From: Acidihalobacter prosperus
GTDB lineage: Bacteria > Pseudomonadota > Gammaproteobacteria > DSM-5130 > Acidihalobacteraceae
DNA: 64,000 nucleotides
Assembly: GCF_000754095.2 (NCBI RefSeq)
Contig: NZ_JQSG02000001.1
Location: 481,140 to 545,139 of the forward strand
Reading direction: 5' to 3'
Both the position numbers and the translations under genes were made by a program. Numbering within the stretch: the stretch's first letter is position 1; every line of letters starts with the position of its first letter. Shown piece by piece: positions 34,264 through 41,799 of the stretch. The notes beneath the pieces are model-generated. The model had not been told where the DNA came from and did not search any database. It was given only the letters and a program-made list of their open reading frames with translations.

Positions 34264-35287
34264 AATACAACTCTCTGGCGCTGATCGACCGAGTAAACCG
34301 CGAATCGGCCGAAGAGACGGTACTCAAGCTGTCCGATGTTGATTCAACATTCCAGTAATATTCGTAAGCATGCGATCCTGCCGGTGGGGTGTCGATGAAT
34401 GACCCCTGAAAATAAGTAAAATCTGTTTTGCTATTTGGAATTATCCAGTCTGTTTTACCTGTTGACGCGCCGTCTCGATATAGCAGCACCGCTCCATTAG
34501 CATTAATGCCCGTTTTTTGCACTACAATATTCCATGTGACCTCAACCGGGTTACCCGTCGAAACAATAGTGCACGTTAAAGTCCCGATTTTTGAGGAAGT
34601 CGTGCTGCTTGTCGTATAGGCACCACCCAGTTCGGACGCGATAACGAGATTGAGTCCACCCCGCAGCCACGCCCGCTTGTCCGTCACGCTCGTGATGCCG
34701 GTTGCGCTCGTTACCACCTCGGCCATCGGCATAAGACCCGCAGTAAATCCCGTTGTGTTGGCACTCACCGACCCCGTGTTGTCATACTCGATGTAGTTGG
34801 TCGCGCTGGCCGTCAGCGCGACGGTCCCACCCGGCACATCAATCGTGCCAGCGGCCCCGAACCGAAACCCCTGATAGCCATAGATCAGCCCGGTTGTGGT
34901 CCCGAGGTCCTGCGCGCCATCGAGCAGATCGGCCATGGAAACTGCCCCGGTGATGCTGAGCGCCCATGCGCCGGCATTGACGGTATAGCGCGCGTTTTTG
35001 TCCTTGACGAGCACCGACAGGCCGTCCGGCGCGGTGGTCGCCGACCAGGCGCCGGCGCTGTACCAGGCGATCTGTCCGGCGGTGTAGGTGGCCCAGTCCG
35101 TGCCCGTGGCGCCTGTGGGGATGATGTAGGCATCGCCATCGGCGGGGCTTGCCGGCTGCGCCGTGGTCGTCATGCTGAGCACGCGGGTCAGCAGCACTTC
35201 GAGCTGGCGCAGGGCCTCGTTGTGCGTGGGGTAGAGGGTGGCCTGGCTCTGGTCGGCTTCGGGGAGTTTGAGTATCGGTGTGGTCAT
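34262..35287 (-). CDS. Tail fibre / DUF2793-like structural protein (3' frameshifted)
   Basis: A 341-residue protein at the distal end of the tail module. Residues about 40-85 (ASPADGDAYIIPTGATGTDW, then AGQIAWYSAGAWSATTAPDG) match the DUF2793 carbohydrate-binding-like motif of phage tail fibres. The remainder is rich in Thr, Ser and Gly, with SATNYIEYDNTG typical of fibre shafts. The N-terminus (MTTPILKLPEADQSQA) probably attaches to the tail tip. The gene starts 9 bp after the central tail protein ends. The present stop probably truncates the tip by about 33 residues. Confidence 0.8.
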   Translation of the reverse strand: MTTPILKLPEADQSQATLYPTHNEALRQLEVLLTRVLSMTTTAQPASPADGDAYIIPTGATGTDWATYTAGQIAWYSAGAWSATTAPDGLSVLVKDKNARYTVNAGAWALSITGAVSMADLLDGAQDLGTTTGLIYGYQGFRFGAAGTIDVPGGTVALTASATNYIEYDNTGSVSANTTGFTAGLMPMAEVVTSATGITSVTDKRAWLRGGLNLVIASELGGAYTTSSTTSSKIGTLTCTIVSTGNPVEVTWNIVVQKTGINANGAVLLYRDGASTGKTDWIIPNSKTDFTYFQGSFIDTPPAGSHAYEYYWNVESTSDSLSTVSSADSRFTRSISARELY

Positions 35288-35298
35288 GTCGGTGATCC

Positions 35299-38200
35299 CT
35301 AGACGGTGGCGATGGCTGCGGTACCGCGGCCGACGGCGGCGCTGCGTTGATAGACGCGGATGCTGACGGCGGTCTGCGCGGCGCCGAAATCTGCGGTCTG
35401 GTCGGCAGCAGTGTAGGTGTAGGTCGGGCTTGATAGGCTGCTAAGGGTGCGGACGACGGTGGCGCCGTTGAGGATCTCGAGGTCGTACAGCTCGCTGGTC
35501 TCGCCCAGCGGGCAGTAGTCCAATTTCCAGTTGGTCTGGTAACGCGTGCGGCGCACCCAGGTGATCGTCAGATCGCCCGAGCTTGCGCGCTTGCCCTTGA
35601 GGTGGCACGGGCTGTACGGCAACAGGCCGCGGGCGGCATAGACGAGCGCCTCTGTGTCGGCGTTACTCGAGTATGTGCCGAGCGTTGTGCCACGATAGTT
35701 GAGCGTGGCGCCGACGAGGCTGGCGCTTTCGGCCTGGCGCAGCCAGCCGGTGCCGGCGCTCGTGACGGCCGCGAAGCGCTCGAAGGCTGCATGGCTGCCC
35801 ATGGCATCCTCGGTGCCGTAGAGTCCGCGCAGCAGTTTGCTCAGGGTGTAGGTGCCGTCGGCGTTGAGCGTCGCGGTCTGGTATGCGATCAGCTCGCCGC
35901 CGAGCACGGCGAGATTGCTGCCGTTGAGCACCTGCAGCTCGGTCGCGCTGGACAGCGCGCCGGCGTACAGCCGCACGGTGATGGTGGACCCGCGGTCGAA
36001 TACCGTGGTGATGCCGCTGTCCGCGAGCGCAGTGGTGGCGACGCCGAGGGTGGCGGTCTGGCCGATGACGCCGATCTGCGACCAGCTCGCGCCGCCGTCT
36101 CCGCTGCGCTCGATGGCCGCGCCCGGCCAGCCCGACACCAAGCCGGCAGCGGCCATGTAGAGGCCCGGCGTCTGCGCATCGGCGTCGCGCAGCGCGGGGA
36201 TATCGAGCAGCAGCAGATCCGTCGGGCCGGGGATGCTGACCGTGGTGCTCGCCGCCGGCGTGCTGCCGGTGCGGTAGCTGGTGTAATCGGCGGGCTGCTG
36301 GTCGACGCCCTCGATGGTGAGCGGGCCGGGCACCGCGCCGTCTATGCGGGTGATGCGGATCTGATAGCCGCCCCAGGCAAGCACGTCGCCCGGCTCGGCG
36401 GCAAGATAGGTGTGCGGCAGCGCGAATTTGCGCTGCGTGCGCGTGCGCCAGGCGGCGCGCAGGACGATCTCGGCGCGCTGCACGGCCTCGGTCGCATCGA
36501 GCGCGCCGGGATATTGCAGATCGATCGTCTGGCCCTCGGTCGCATCGAGGCGGCGCACGGTCTGCTGCGCGGGCTGCAGGTCGCGCGCGGGGTCCAGGTA
36601 ATGCAGGTTGACCTGCCTCGGCAGCTCGGCCGCTTGCGTGCGCGTGCTGGTCAGCGTGGGGATGTCCTGCGCGGCGAAGTCGTGCGCACCGAGATCGTCC
36701 GGGTCCACGGTGATGGTCTGGGCCTGCGCGCGCGGCCGGAAGATGAGCTTGCCGCCCGACTCGATGCAGTCGACCTGATATAGCGCCAGCGCGCTCGACA
36801 GGGCATCGCGCGCGGTGCTGGGCGCTGGGCGGCTGTATCCGGTGATCGGGATGCCGGTGCACGCGGTCACGTCGATGTCGGCCGCCGTGATCTCGGGCGC
36901 TTCGAGGGCGAGCGTGGTGATGAGGTCGGCCAGGGTCAGCGCCGGGTACTGGCTGATGCCGTCCTCGGTGTAGATCTGGTAGTACTCGCCGGATGCCTTC
37001 TGGATCACGTAGACCTGCCGGGGCGCGACGACGAGCGCGACCAGCGCCGTGGTGGACGTCCACGTCGCCAGCGGCGCGGCACTCGTCCACGCCAGCGACC
37101 AGCCGCTGCCGGTCCAGTCGTACTCCTCCAGGTAGCCGGCGCCATTGACGACGGTCAGCGCGCCGTCTTGCAGGTGGCCGATCTGCCAGTTGGTCGGCAG
37201 CGTGCCGGTCCAGATTTGCTGGATGCCGATATCCCACATGTAGCCGGTATTGACGCCACCGTAATTGGTGATGCACACCGGCTCGCCGCCGGCAAGCGTG
37301 CCGATCACGATGCCGGTGCCGGCGAAACCGATCTGCCGCGCGGCATAAGCGGGCTGCCCGTCCGTGATCTGGCCGGGCGTCACGGTGCTGGCAAGGATGA
37401 TCCCGCTGCCGGCCGCGCCCGCCGAAAAAAACATCGCGTTGCCGGCGATCCCCGCGAATTGAGAGCCGCCCCAGATACCCGTGTATCCGCTCGGACGCGC
37501 CAGATGCTTGACCACGCTGGGCGCGCGCGTGTCGAACACGTACAGCTCGCCGGCGGCATACACAAATCCGTAGGGCGTGCCGGTGATCGGCGCCTGATAG
37601 CTGTAGGGACCGCCCTGTATCGTGTCGAGCGGATACGGGCCGATCAGCTTGACGAGATTGCCCGACTGCACCTGCGCGGCCATGGGCAGCTCGTGGCTGT
37701 ACCAGTCCATGCCCGCCAGATCGAGCAGGCCCTGGTTGACACGCCAGATACGCGGCCATGCCCAGGATGCGGTCGGGTGCAGCGCGGCCGGCAGCGCATA
37801 CGGCCCCAGGGTATGCTGCACGCTGACGGCCGCGCCGCCGGGACGCGCGATCACCTCGGCCTCGATCGGCGGCAGCCGGCCGCCGTATTCCGTGACGTCC
37901 AGCTCGTGGATGACGATATAGCAGGTGCCGAGGTACGCCGGCGGCGCCGCACCCTCGTAGGCCTGGATCGTCGGGTCGGGCCCCTGGGATTCCGAGCCGC
38001 GATAGACCGTGAGCACCTGGCCCTGGGCGTTGCCCAGACCCATCACGACCACGGCCGGGTCCTGGCTGGTGGCGTCGTAGATCAGCTTTTTGGCGGCCCA
38101 CACCCGCACCACGTCGGCCTCGCCCTCGCACAGCGCGACGGCAAAGCTGCGCGTGTAGCTGTATGACTGGGTTTTGGGTCCGCCGTCGCCCTTGCCGCTG

Positions 38201-38478
38201 CTGTCGTGGCTGTGCTCGTTGAGCGGGCCGGCCCAGATCGTCGCGCCGCCCACGCGGATGCGGCCGATCAGGCGCGGGATCGATGCGCCATAATCGGCGC
38301 CCTGAGGCGCCAGGCCCTGCAAGCGCGGACCCTGCAGCGGCGGCGCGTTGGCCGCGCCGATCTGGCCGCCGATGGCCGAGCCGATGGCATAGCCGAGCGC
38401 CACGTTGCCGCCCAAAAAAAACCCAATGGCGCCGCCGAAGATGCCGCCGATCAGCGAGCCGGTCGACTGATCGCTCAT
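35299..38478 (-). CDS. Central tail / host-specificity protein (GTA gp15-like)
   Basis: A 1059-residue tail-tip protein. The first 45 residues are Gly/Ala-rich and hydrophobic (GGIFGGAIGFFLGGNVALGYAIG), as in gpJ-type and GTA tail-tip proteins. Residues about 65-170 have RLIGRIRVGGATIWAG and the Phage-tail_3-like pattern SYSYTRSFAVALCEGEADVVRVWA. A C-terminal fibronectin-like segment precedes the end. It forms the baseplate centre and contacts the fibre. The ATG at 38478 overlaps the NlpC/P60 stop by 4 bp; the frame stays open further upstream as shadow. Confidence 0.88.
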   Translation of the reverse strand: MSDQSTGSLIGGIFGGAIGFFLGGNVALGYAIGSAIGGQIGAANAPPLQGPRLQGLAPQGADYGASIPRLIGRIRVGGATIWAGPLNEHSHDSSGKGDGGPKTQSYSYTRSFAVALCEGEADVVRVWAAKKLIYDATSQDPAVVVMGLGNAQGQVLTVYRGSESQGPDPTIQAYEGAAPPAYLGTCYIVIHELDVTEYGGRLPPIEAEVIARPGGAAVSVQHTLGPYALPAALHPTASWAWPRIWRVNQGLLDLAGMDWYSHELPMAAQVQSGNLVKLIGPYPLDTIQGGPYSYQAPITGTPYGFVYAAGELYVFDTRAPSVVKHLARPSGYTGIWGGSQFAGIAGNAMFFSAGAAGSGIILASTVTPGQITDGQPAYAARQIGFAGTGIVIGTLAGGEPVCITNYGGVNTGYMWDIGIQQIWTGTLPTNWQIGHLQDGALTVVNGAGYLEEYDWTGSGWSLAWTSAAPLATWTSTTALVALVVAPRQVYVIQKASGEYYQIYTEDGISQYPALTLADLITTLALEAPEITAADIDVTACTGIPITGYSRPAPSTARDALSSALALYQVDCIESGGKLIFRPRAQAQTITVDPDDLGAHDFAAQDIPTLTSTRTQAAELPRQVNLHYLDPARDLQPAQQTVRRLDATEGQTIDLQYPGALDATEAVQRAEIVLRAAWRTRTQRKFALPHTYLAAEPGDVLAWGGYQIRITRIDGAVPGPLTIEGVDQQPADYTSYRTGSTPAASTTVSIPGPTDLLLLDIPALRDADAQTPGLYMAAAGLVSGWPGAAIERSGDGGASWSQIGVIGQTATLGVATTALADSGITTVFDRGSTITVRLYAGALSSATELQVLNGSNLAVLGGELIAYQTATLNADGTYTLSKLLRGLYGTEDAMGSHAAFERFAAVTSAGTGWLRQAESASLVGATLNYRGTTLGTYSSNADTEALVYAARGLLPYSPCHLKGKRASSGDLTITWVRRTRYQTNWKLDYCPLGETSELYDLEILNGATVVRTLSSLSSPTYTYTAADQTADFGAAQTAVSIRVYQRSAAVGRGTAAIATV

Positions 38479-38879
38479 GCGCTCACTCCGGGTATCGCAT
38501 ACACCGCCACGCGCCGCCGAGCCCAGCGCGCGCCCTCGGCATGCTCGACGACCCGGCCGGTTTCGAGGCTGGTATGGATGATGGTCTCGCCGCCGATCAG
38601 GGCGAGGTGTTGCGGCTCGGCCATGATGCGATAGACCGCGAGCCGGCCCGGCGCCCAGGCCGTGGGCGACCCGCAGTGCCGACCGAGCAGCGGCAGCAGC
38701 AACCCTGACGGGGTGCGCGAGTAGTCCGTGCGGTCGGGCGGCGTCTCGCCGCAGGCGCGCAGGGCGCAGACGATCAGGCCGATGCAGTCGAGCCCGATGC
38801 CGGGCTGACGCGCCTGATGCACCCACGGCGTGCCGATCATGCCCCGCGCGGCGGCGATGAGGTCATCGGCGGGGATCAT
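38475..38879 (-). CDS. NlpC/P60-family tail peptidase
   Basis: A 134-residue peptidoglycan endopeptidase-like protein of the phage tail tip (GTA gp14 type). The nucleophile Cys lies in GIGLDCIGLIVCALR (about residue 32). The His is in PQHLALIGG (about 91), with a late acidic partner. It likely cuts the cell wall locally during DNA entry. It sits between DUF2163 and the central tail protein as in gene transfer agents, except that a plus-strand cassette separates it from DUF2163. Confidence 0.88.
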   Translation of the reverse strand: MIPADDLIAAARGMIGTPWVHQARQPGIGLDCIGLIVCALRACGETPPDRTDYSRTPSGLLLPLLGRHCGSPTAWAPGRLAVYRIMAEPQHLALIGGETIIHTSLETGRVVEHAEGARWARRRVAVYAIPGVSA

Positions 38880-38935
38880 GCGGCATCCTCATATGACCGT
38901 TCGTCGGGTAACTTGGCTAATCTTTGATTTTTGTA

Positions 38936-38963
38936 TTGCGATATTTGTTGATTGCTGTATACT
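38936..38963 (+). promoter_or_regulatory. Candidate promoter of the plus-strand moron cassette
   Basis: TTGCGA (38936-38941) and TATACT (38958-38963) are 16 bp apart in a markedly AT-rich stretch. They lie about 41 bp before the first moron gene. Confidence 0.55.
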
Positions 38964-39004
38964 GTAATCAAGGTTAAGGAAAACACCACGCAAGGAGAAT
39001 CACT

Positions 39005-39205
39005 ATGAACACAAACAATCAATATGCGGTCTGGAAAGATGGCGATCATTACTTTTACAACCCCAACTGCTACGCCATTAGCAATAGTGTTGGGGACGTG
39101 ATCAACGGGTCTATCTGCGTGTTCATCGGGACGCTCGAAGACTGCGAAAAAGTAGTAAATGACCATCGCGTTGATCAGGGTAGCCTTGCGGATATCCTCA
39201 ATTAA
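39005..39205 (+). CDS. Small hypothetical protein, moron cassette gene 1
   Basis: A 66-residue acidic protein (MNTNNQYAVWKDGDHYFYNP at the start), opposite in direction to the surrounding tail genes. AAGGAG lies eight bases before the ATG, and codon usage is less GC-rich than in its neighbours. No family was recognised. It could serve lysogenic conversion or phage exclusion, but that is a guess from position. Confidence 0.75.
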   Translation: MNTNNQYAVWKDGDHYFYNPNCYAISNSVGDVINGSICVFIGTLEDCEKVVNDHRVDQGSLADILN

Positions 39206-39217
39206 GGAGGCGGGACA

Positions 39218-39418
39218 ATGAGCCGATACACAGCAACAATAAGTCATCACAGCGTCAGCAACGCCCGCCAGATCAAGATCGACGGGACACTTTTGCAGGC
39301 CAAACGCGCGGCCAGCCGTGAGTTCGGCGACGGCTTCATCGCTCATACGATCGTCATCCTGGACGAGCGCGGCGAAGTCGTTGCAGCCCGCAAGATCGGC
39401 GAAAACAGGTGGCACTGA
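39218..39418 (+). CDS. Small hypothetical protein, moron cassette gene 2
   Basis: A 66-residue basic protein that follows gene 1 by 12 bp with AAGGAGG seven bases before its ATG. The predicted pattern is beta-beta-alpha-beta (YTATISHHSVSNARQIKIDG, a helix around KRAASREFG, then IVILDERGEVVAARKI). It may be a small nucleic-acid or protein binding fold; no family was recognised. Confidence 0.72.
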   Translation: MSRYTATISHHSVSNARQIKIDGTLLQAKRAASREFGDGFIAHTIVILDERGEVVAARKIGENRWH

Positions 39419-39591
39419 TGCGCGGCGGCGCAGGCCGCGGCCAGGGGCGAAAGCCCCTGCCGCCAGACCAGCGCCGGCAGCCGGTCCAGTTGAGACTGCC
39501 CCCCGATCTGCTCCGGTGGATCGATGCGCAGGAGGCAACACGGACGGAGATCGTCGAGCGCGCTGTGCGGGCGTTGATGGATAGCCGCTGA
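39418..39591 (+). CDS. Ribbon-helix-helix-like small protein, moron cassette gene 3
   Basis: A 57-residue protein starting at an ATG that overlaps the previous stop (TGATG); a GTG nine bases upstream is an alternative. After a Gly/Arg-rich N-terminus (GAGRGQGRKPLPPDQRR) comes PVQLRLPPDLLRWIDAQEAT and RTEIVERAVRALMD. These are the strand and two helices of a CopG/Arc-like DNA-binding fold. It may regulate its own cassette. It abuts the convergent DUF2163 gene without a gap. Confidence 0.72.
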   Translation: MRGGAGRGQGRKPLPPDQRRQPVQLRLPPDLLRWIDAQEATRTEIVERAVRALMDSR

Positions 39592-40422
39592 TCATTTGCC
39601 GGAATACGCCACATCAGCCCCCGGCACCTGCGGGAAGCCGCGAAAGCGCGGCAGGTTGGCGAATTTAGTGGCGCACGTGGTGTCGGTCTTGTCGCAGCCG
39701 GCGACGGCGGTATAGGTGTCGCCCACGGCGACGGGATACGGCCACGGGTCATAGACGGCGAACACGCCGGCGGTGTAGTCCTGCACCTCGCGCTCAAGCC
39801 CTGCATTCTGCCCGCTGGTCGGCGTCACGCGCCCGCCGGTGTAGTAGCCGTCGCCCTCGGTGCGGGCGCTGTCCGTTAGGCTTGCGCTCGTGCCGGCCGT
39901 CGCGCTGCCGGTGACGGTGTAGCTGACGAGGTTGACGCCGCAGCGGGTATCGCCCAGATCGGCATCGCAGGCGGGGCCGATGGTGCGCCCGATGCGGATC
40001 TGCAGCTGCTGCGTTAGGCTCCTAAATTCGAACTTGACGAGGCCCGATGCCTCTATCGTGATGTTGCCGATGCGGCCGCTGACCAGCTCGACGGGCTCGT
40101 AGCTGCTGGCCGACCAGTCGAGCGTCCAGAGCGTGATCCGGGCGTTGTCGTAGATGCCGGCATCGATGTCGGGCTGATCGAGGCCGGTGCGCACGCCGGT
40201 GTCCATATCGGTGGTGATCACGGACATGTCGGCGCGGGCCATGGTTTGAGTGCGGGTATAGGCATCCGTGGCCGCCCAGGTGTAGCCGCCCCACTGGATA
40301 TCCTCGTCGTGATCGGTCCAGCGCTCGACGACGCCATTGACCAGCGTGAGCTGCCAGATGGTGCAGAGGTTGGCGGTGCCGGCGGCCAGCGCGGCTGCGA
40401 GGGCTGCGCCGAGCGCTCTCAT
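39592..40422 (-). CDS. DUF2163 family tail protein (GTA gp13-like)
   Basis: A 276-residue baseplate hub component. The Cys-rich signature is present: GPACDADLGDTRCGVNLVSY, with TAVAGCDKTDTTCATKFANLPRFRGFPQVPG at the C-terminus ending the BR0599-type consensus. In gene transfer agents this protein holds an iron-sulfur cluster. The start at 40422 overlaps the stop of the 37-residue peptide gene. Confidence 0.9.
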   Translation of the reverse strand: MRALGAALAAALAAGTANLCTIWQLTLVNGVVERWTDHDEDIQWGGYTWAATDAYTRTQTMARADMSVITTDMDTGVRTGLDQPDIDAGIYDNARITLWTLDWSASSYEPVELVSGRIGNITIEASGLVKFEFRSLTQQLQIRIGRTIGPACDADLGDTRCGVNLVSYTVTGSATAGTSASLTDSARTEGDGYYTGGRVTPTSGQNAGLEREVQDYTAGVFAVYDPWPYPVAVGDTYTAVAGCDKTDTTCATKFANLPRFRGFPQVPGADVAYSGK

Positions 40423-40532
40423 GCGCCGCCCTCGGGCTTGTGCGCGTCCCACCAGGCGAGCGCGATGGGCGCCGCGCAGAAGGCGACGAGCAGCAGCAGG
40501 ATGCGGATGGCGGTCTTGCGCAGGCGGATCAT
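40419..40532 (-). CDS. 37-residue membrane peptide coupled to nuclease and DUF2163
   Basis: A tiny gene: basic start MIRLRKTAIR, one hydrophobic helix (about residues 10-27) and a short polar tail. Its ATG overlaps the nuclease stop and its stop overlaps the DUF2163 start, both as ATGA. Double coupling argues that it is translated. The role is unknown. Confidence 0.62.
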   Translation of the reverse strand: MIRLRKTAIRILLLLVAFCAAPIALAWWDAHKPEGGA

Positions 40533-40963
40533 GGGAGACACCATCCCGCGCGCCGGCCGCCGAAATAGGGATGGCCAAGGCCCGCGGCGATCAGGTCGGC
40601 TGCGAGGCTGTCGCCGCCGCGCTTGACCTCGGCGACGACGCGGCCGGCATATTTGCCGAGCTGCACGCGATCGAGCGTGATGCCGCCGCCGCGCGCGAGC
40701 CACGCCGCTGTGAACGCCCGGCCCTTGATGGCCAGCGCGCGCTCGCAGGTGTTGCGGCTGTGCAGCTCGGCGGTGTCCACGCCGTAAATGCGCACGGCAA
40801 GGCGGTAGGTGACATCCGGCCAGATGTCGATATCCATCACGACCGTGTCGCCATCGATCACCCGGACGGGTGTCGCGCGATAGGGGCCGTAGGCCTGCGC
40901 GGCGGCGGCGGGGCCGGCCAACATGACGGATAGCATCAGGATGATTTGCAGGATCACGGTCAC
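40529..40963 (-). CDS. Secreted staphylococcal-type thermonuclease
   Basis: A 144-residue SNase-fold nuclease with a signal peptide (about residues 1-23, ending AGPAAAAQA). The catalytic set is intact: VIDGDT (35-40), Arg58 and Asp63/Glu66 in VRIYGVDTAE, and Arg108 in GKYAGRVVAEV. It should cleave DNA or RNA in the periplasm or outside, with Ca2+. It lies inside the tail operon, overlapping DUF2460 by 4 bp, which is not the usual place for such a gene. Confidence 0.9.
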   Translation of the reverse strand: MTVILQIILMLSVMLAGPAAAAQAYGPYRATPVRVIDGDTVVMDIDIWPDVTYRLAVRIYGVDTAELHSRNTCERALAIKGRAFTAAWLARGGGITLDRVQLGKYAGRVVAEVKRGGDSLAADLIAAGLGHPYFGGRRAGWCLP

Positions 40964-41799
40964 AATCTGATCTCCACGACAGTGAGCGACGCGAGGTCGA
41001 ACAGGGCATCGCCGGTATCCGGGTCCGCGACCGCGAAGGTCGCGCTGAATTGATCGGTGTCGAAACGCGCGGGCACGTGAAAGCTGCCGCTCCAGAGTAT
41101 GGCCTCGCCCGGCTGCGGGTAGAGGTCGAGCGTGGGCGCGTTGAGCGAGCCGCTCGCGCTGGTGTCGAGCGCGAGGGTAATGGCGTTGGCCGTGGTGTCG
41201 CGCGCGGTGATCTTGACGGCCTGGGCGGCATAGCCGGTCAGGTTGCTGATCCAGACCAGATTATTGACGGTATAGACCGCAGCCGAGGCGACGTTGACGA
41301 CGGTCGTCGCACCGGGCGTGGCCGACGCGGCGATCTCATGATGATCGGCACTGAAGGTGAGGATGCCGGTGGTGGTGTCCAGCGCGCTGTAGGCATAGGC
41401 GCTGCCGGCGCGGGTCAGCGTCGCGCCGGCATTAGGCTTGGAGATGGTGCGCTGGTAACTGCCGGCGCTGTCCTGGTAGGTCTTGACGAGCTGCGCAGTG
41501 GGCGCGCCGGTCAGCGTGAGCGCTTCGCCGGCGGCGCTGTAGTCTTGCCAGTCGAGGAAGCGGAAACCCTCGTATTGCCCGCTGCGGGCGCGGAAAAACG
41601 CGAGCAGATAGCCGATCTCGGCGCGGTTGATGCGGCGCTGCCCGATCTGCCACTTGCCGCGGCTCGCGCTCCAGCGCCGCGTGCGGTATTCGCGGCCCGA
41701 GGCGGTCGCCGTGATGATGGTGTCGTACTGCGGGCCGCCGACCGTGGCATAGTCGTAGCCGAGGTCGAGCAGGATCTCCGCGAAGGGCGCGCCGCTCAC
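40960..41799 (-). CDS. DUF2460 family tail protein (GTA gp12-like)
   Basis: A 279-residue distal tail protein. The family pattern is clear: FAEILLDLGYDYATVGGPQY, ITATASGREYRTRRWSASR, EIGYLLAFFRARSGQYEGFRF, and a C-terminal FDLASLTVVEIRL. In gene transfer agents and related siphophages it joins the tail tube to the baseplate hub. It overlaps the tape measure by 4 bp. Confidence 0.92.
   Translation of the reverse strand: MSGAPFAEILLDLGYDYATVGGPQYDTIITATASGREYRTRRWSASRGKWQIGQRRINRAEIGYLLAFFRARSGQYEGFRFLDWQDYSAAGEALTLTGAPTAQLVKTYQDSAGSYQRTISKPNAGATLTRAGSAYAYSALDTTTGILTFSADHHEIAASATPGATTVVNVASAAVYTVNNLVWISNLTGYAAQAVKITARDTTANAITLALDTSASGSLNAPTLDLYPQPGEAILWSGSFHVPARFDTDQFSATFAVADPDTGDALFDLASLTVVEIRL

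Noticed and set aside
35602-36783. Long open frames on the plus strand opposite the tail, portal and tail-tube genes (also 44670-46226 and 52525-53916)
   Set aside because: They are antisense to strongly supported genes, have unusual composition and no ribosome sites, as expected in GC-rich DNA.
38876-39595. 240-codon minus-strand frame across the moron cassette
   Set aside because: It runs opposite to three short plus-strand genes that have good ribosome sites, and its protein is low complexity at the start.
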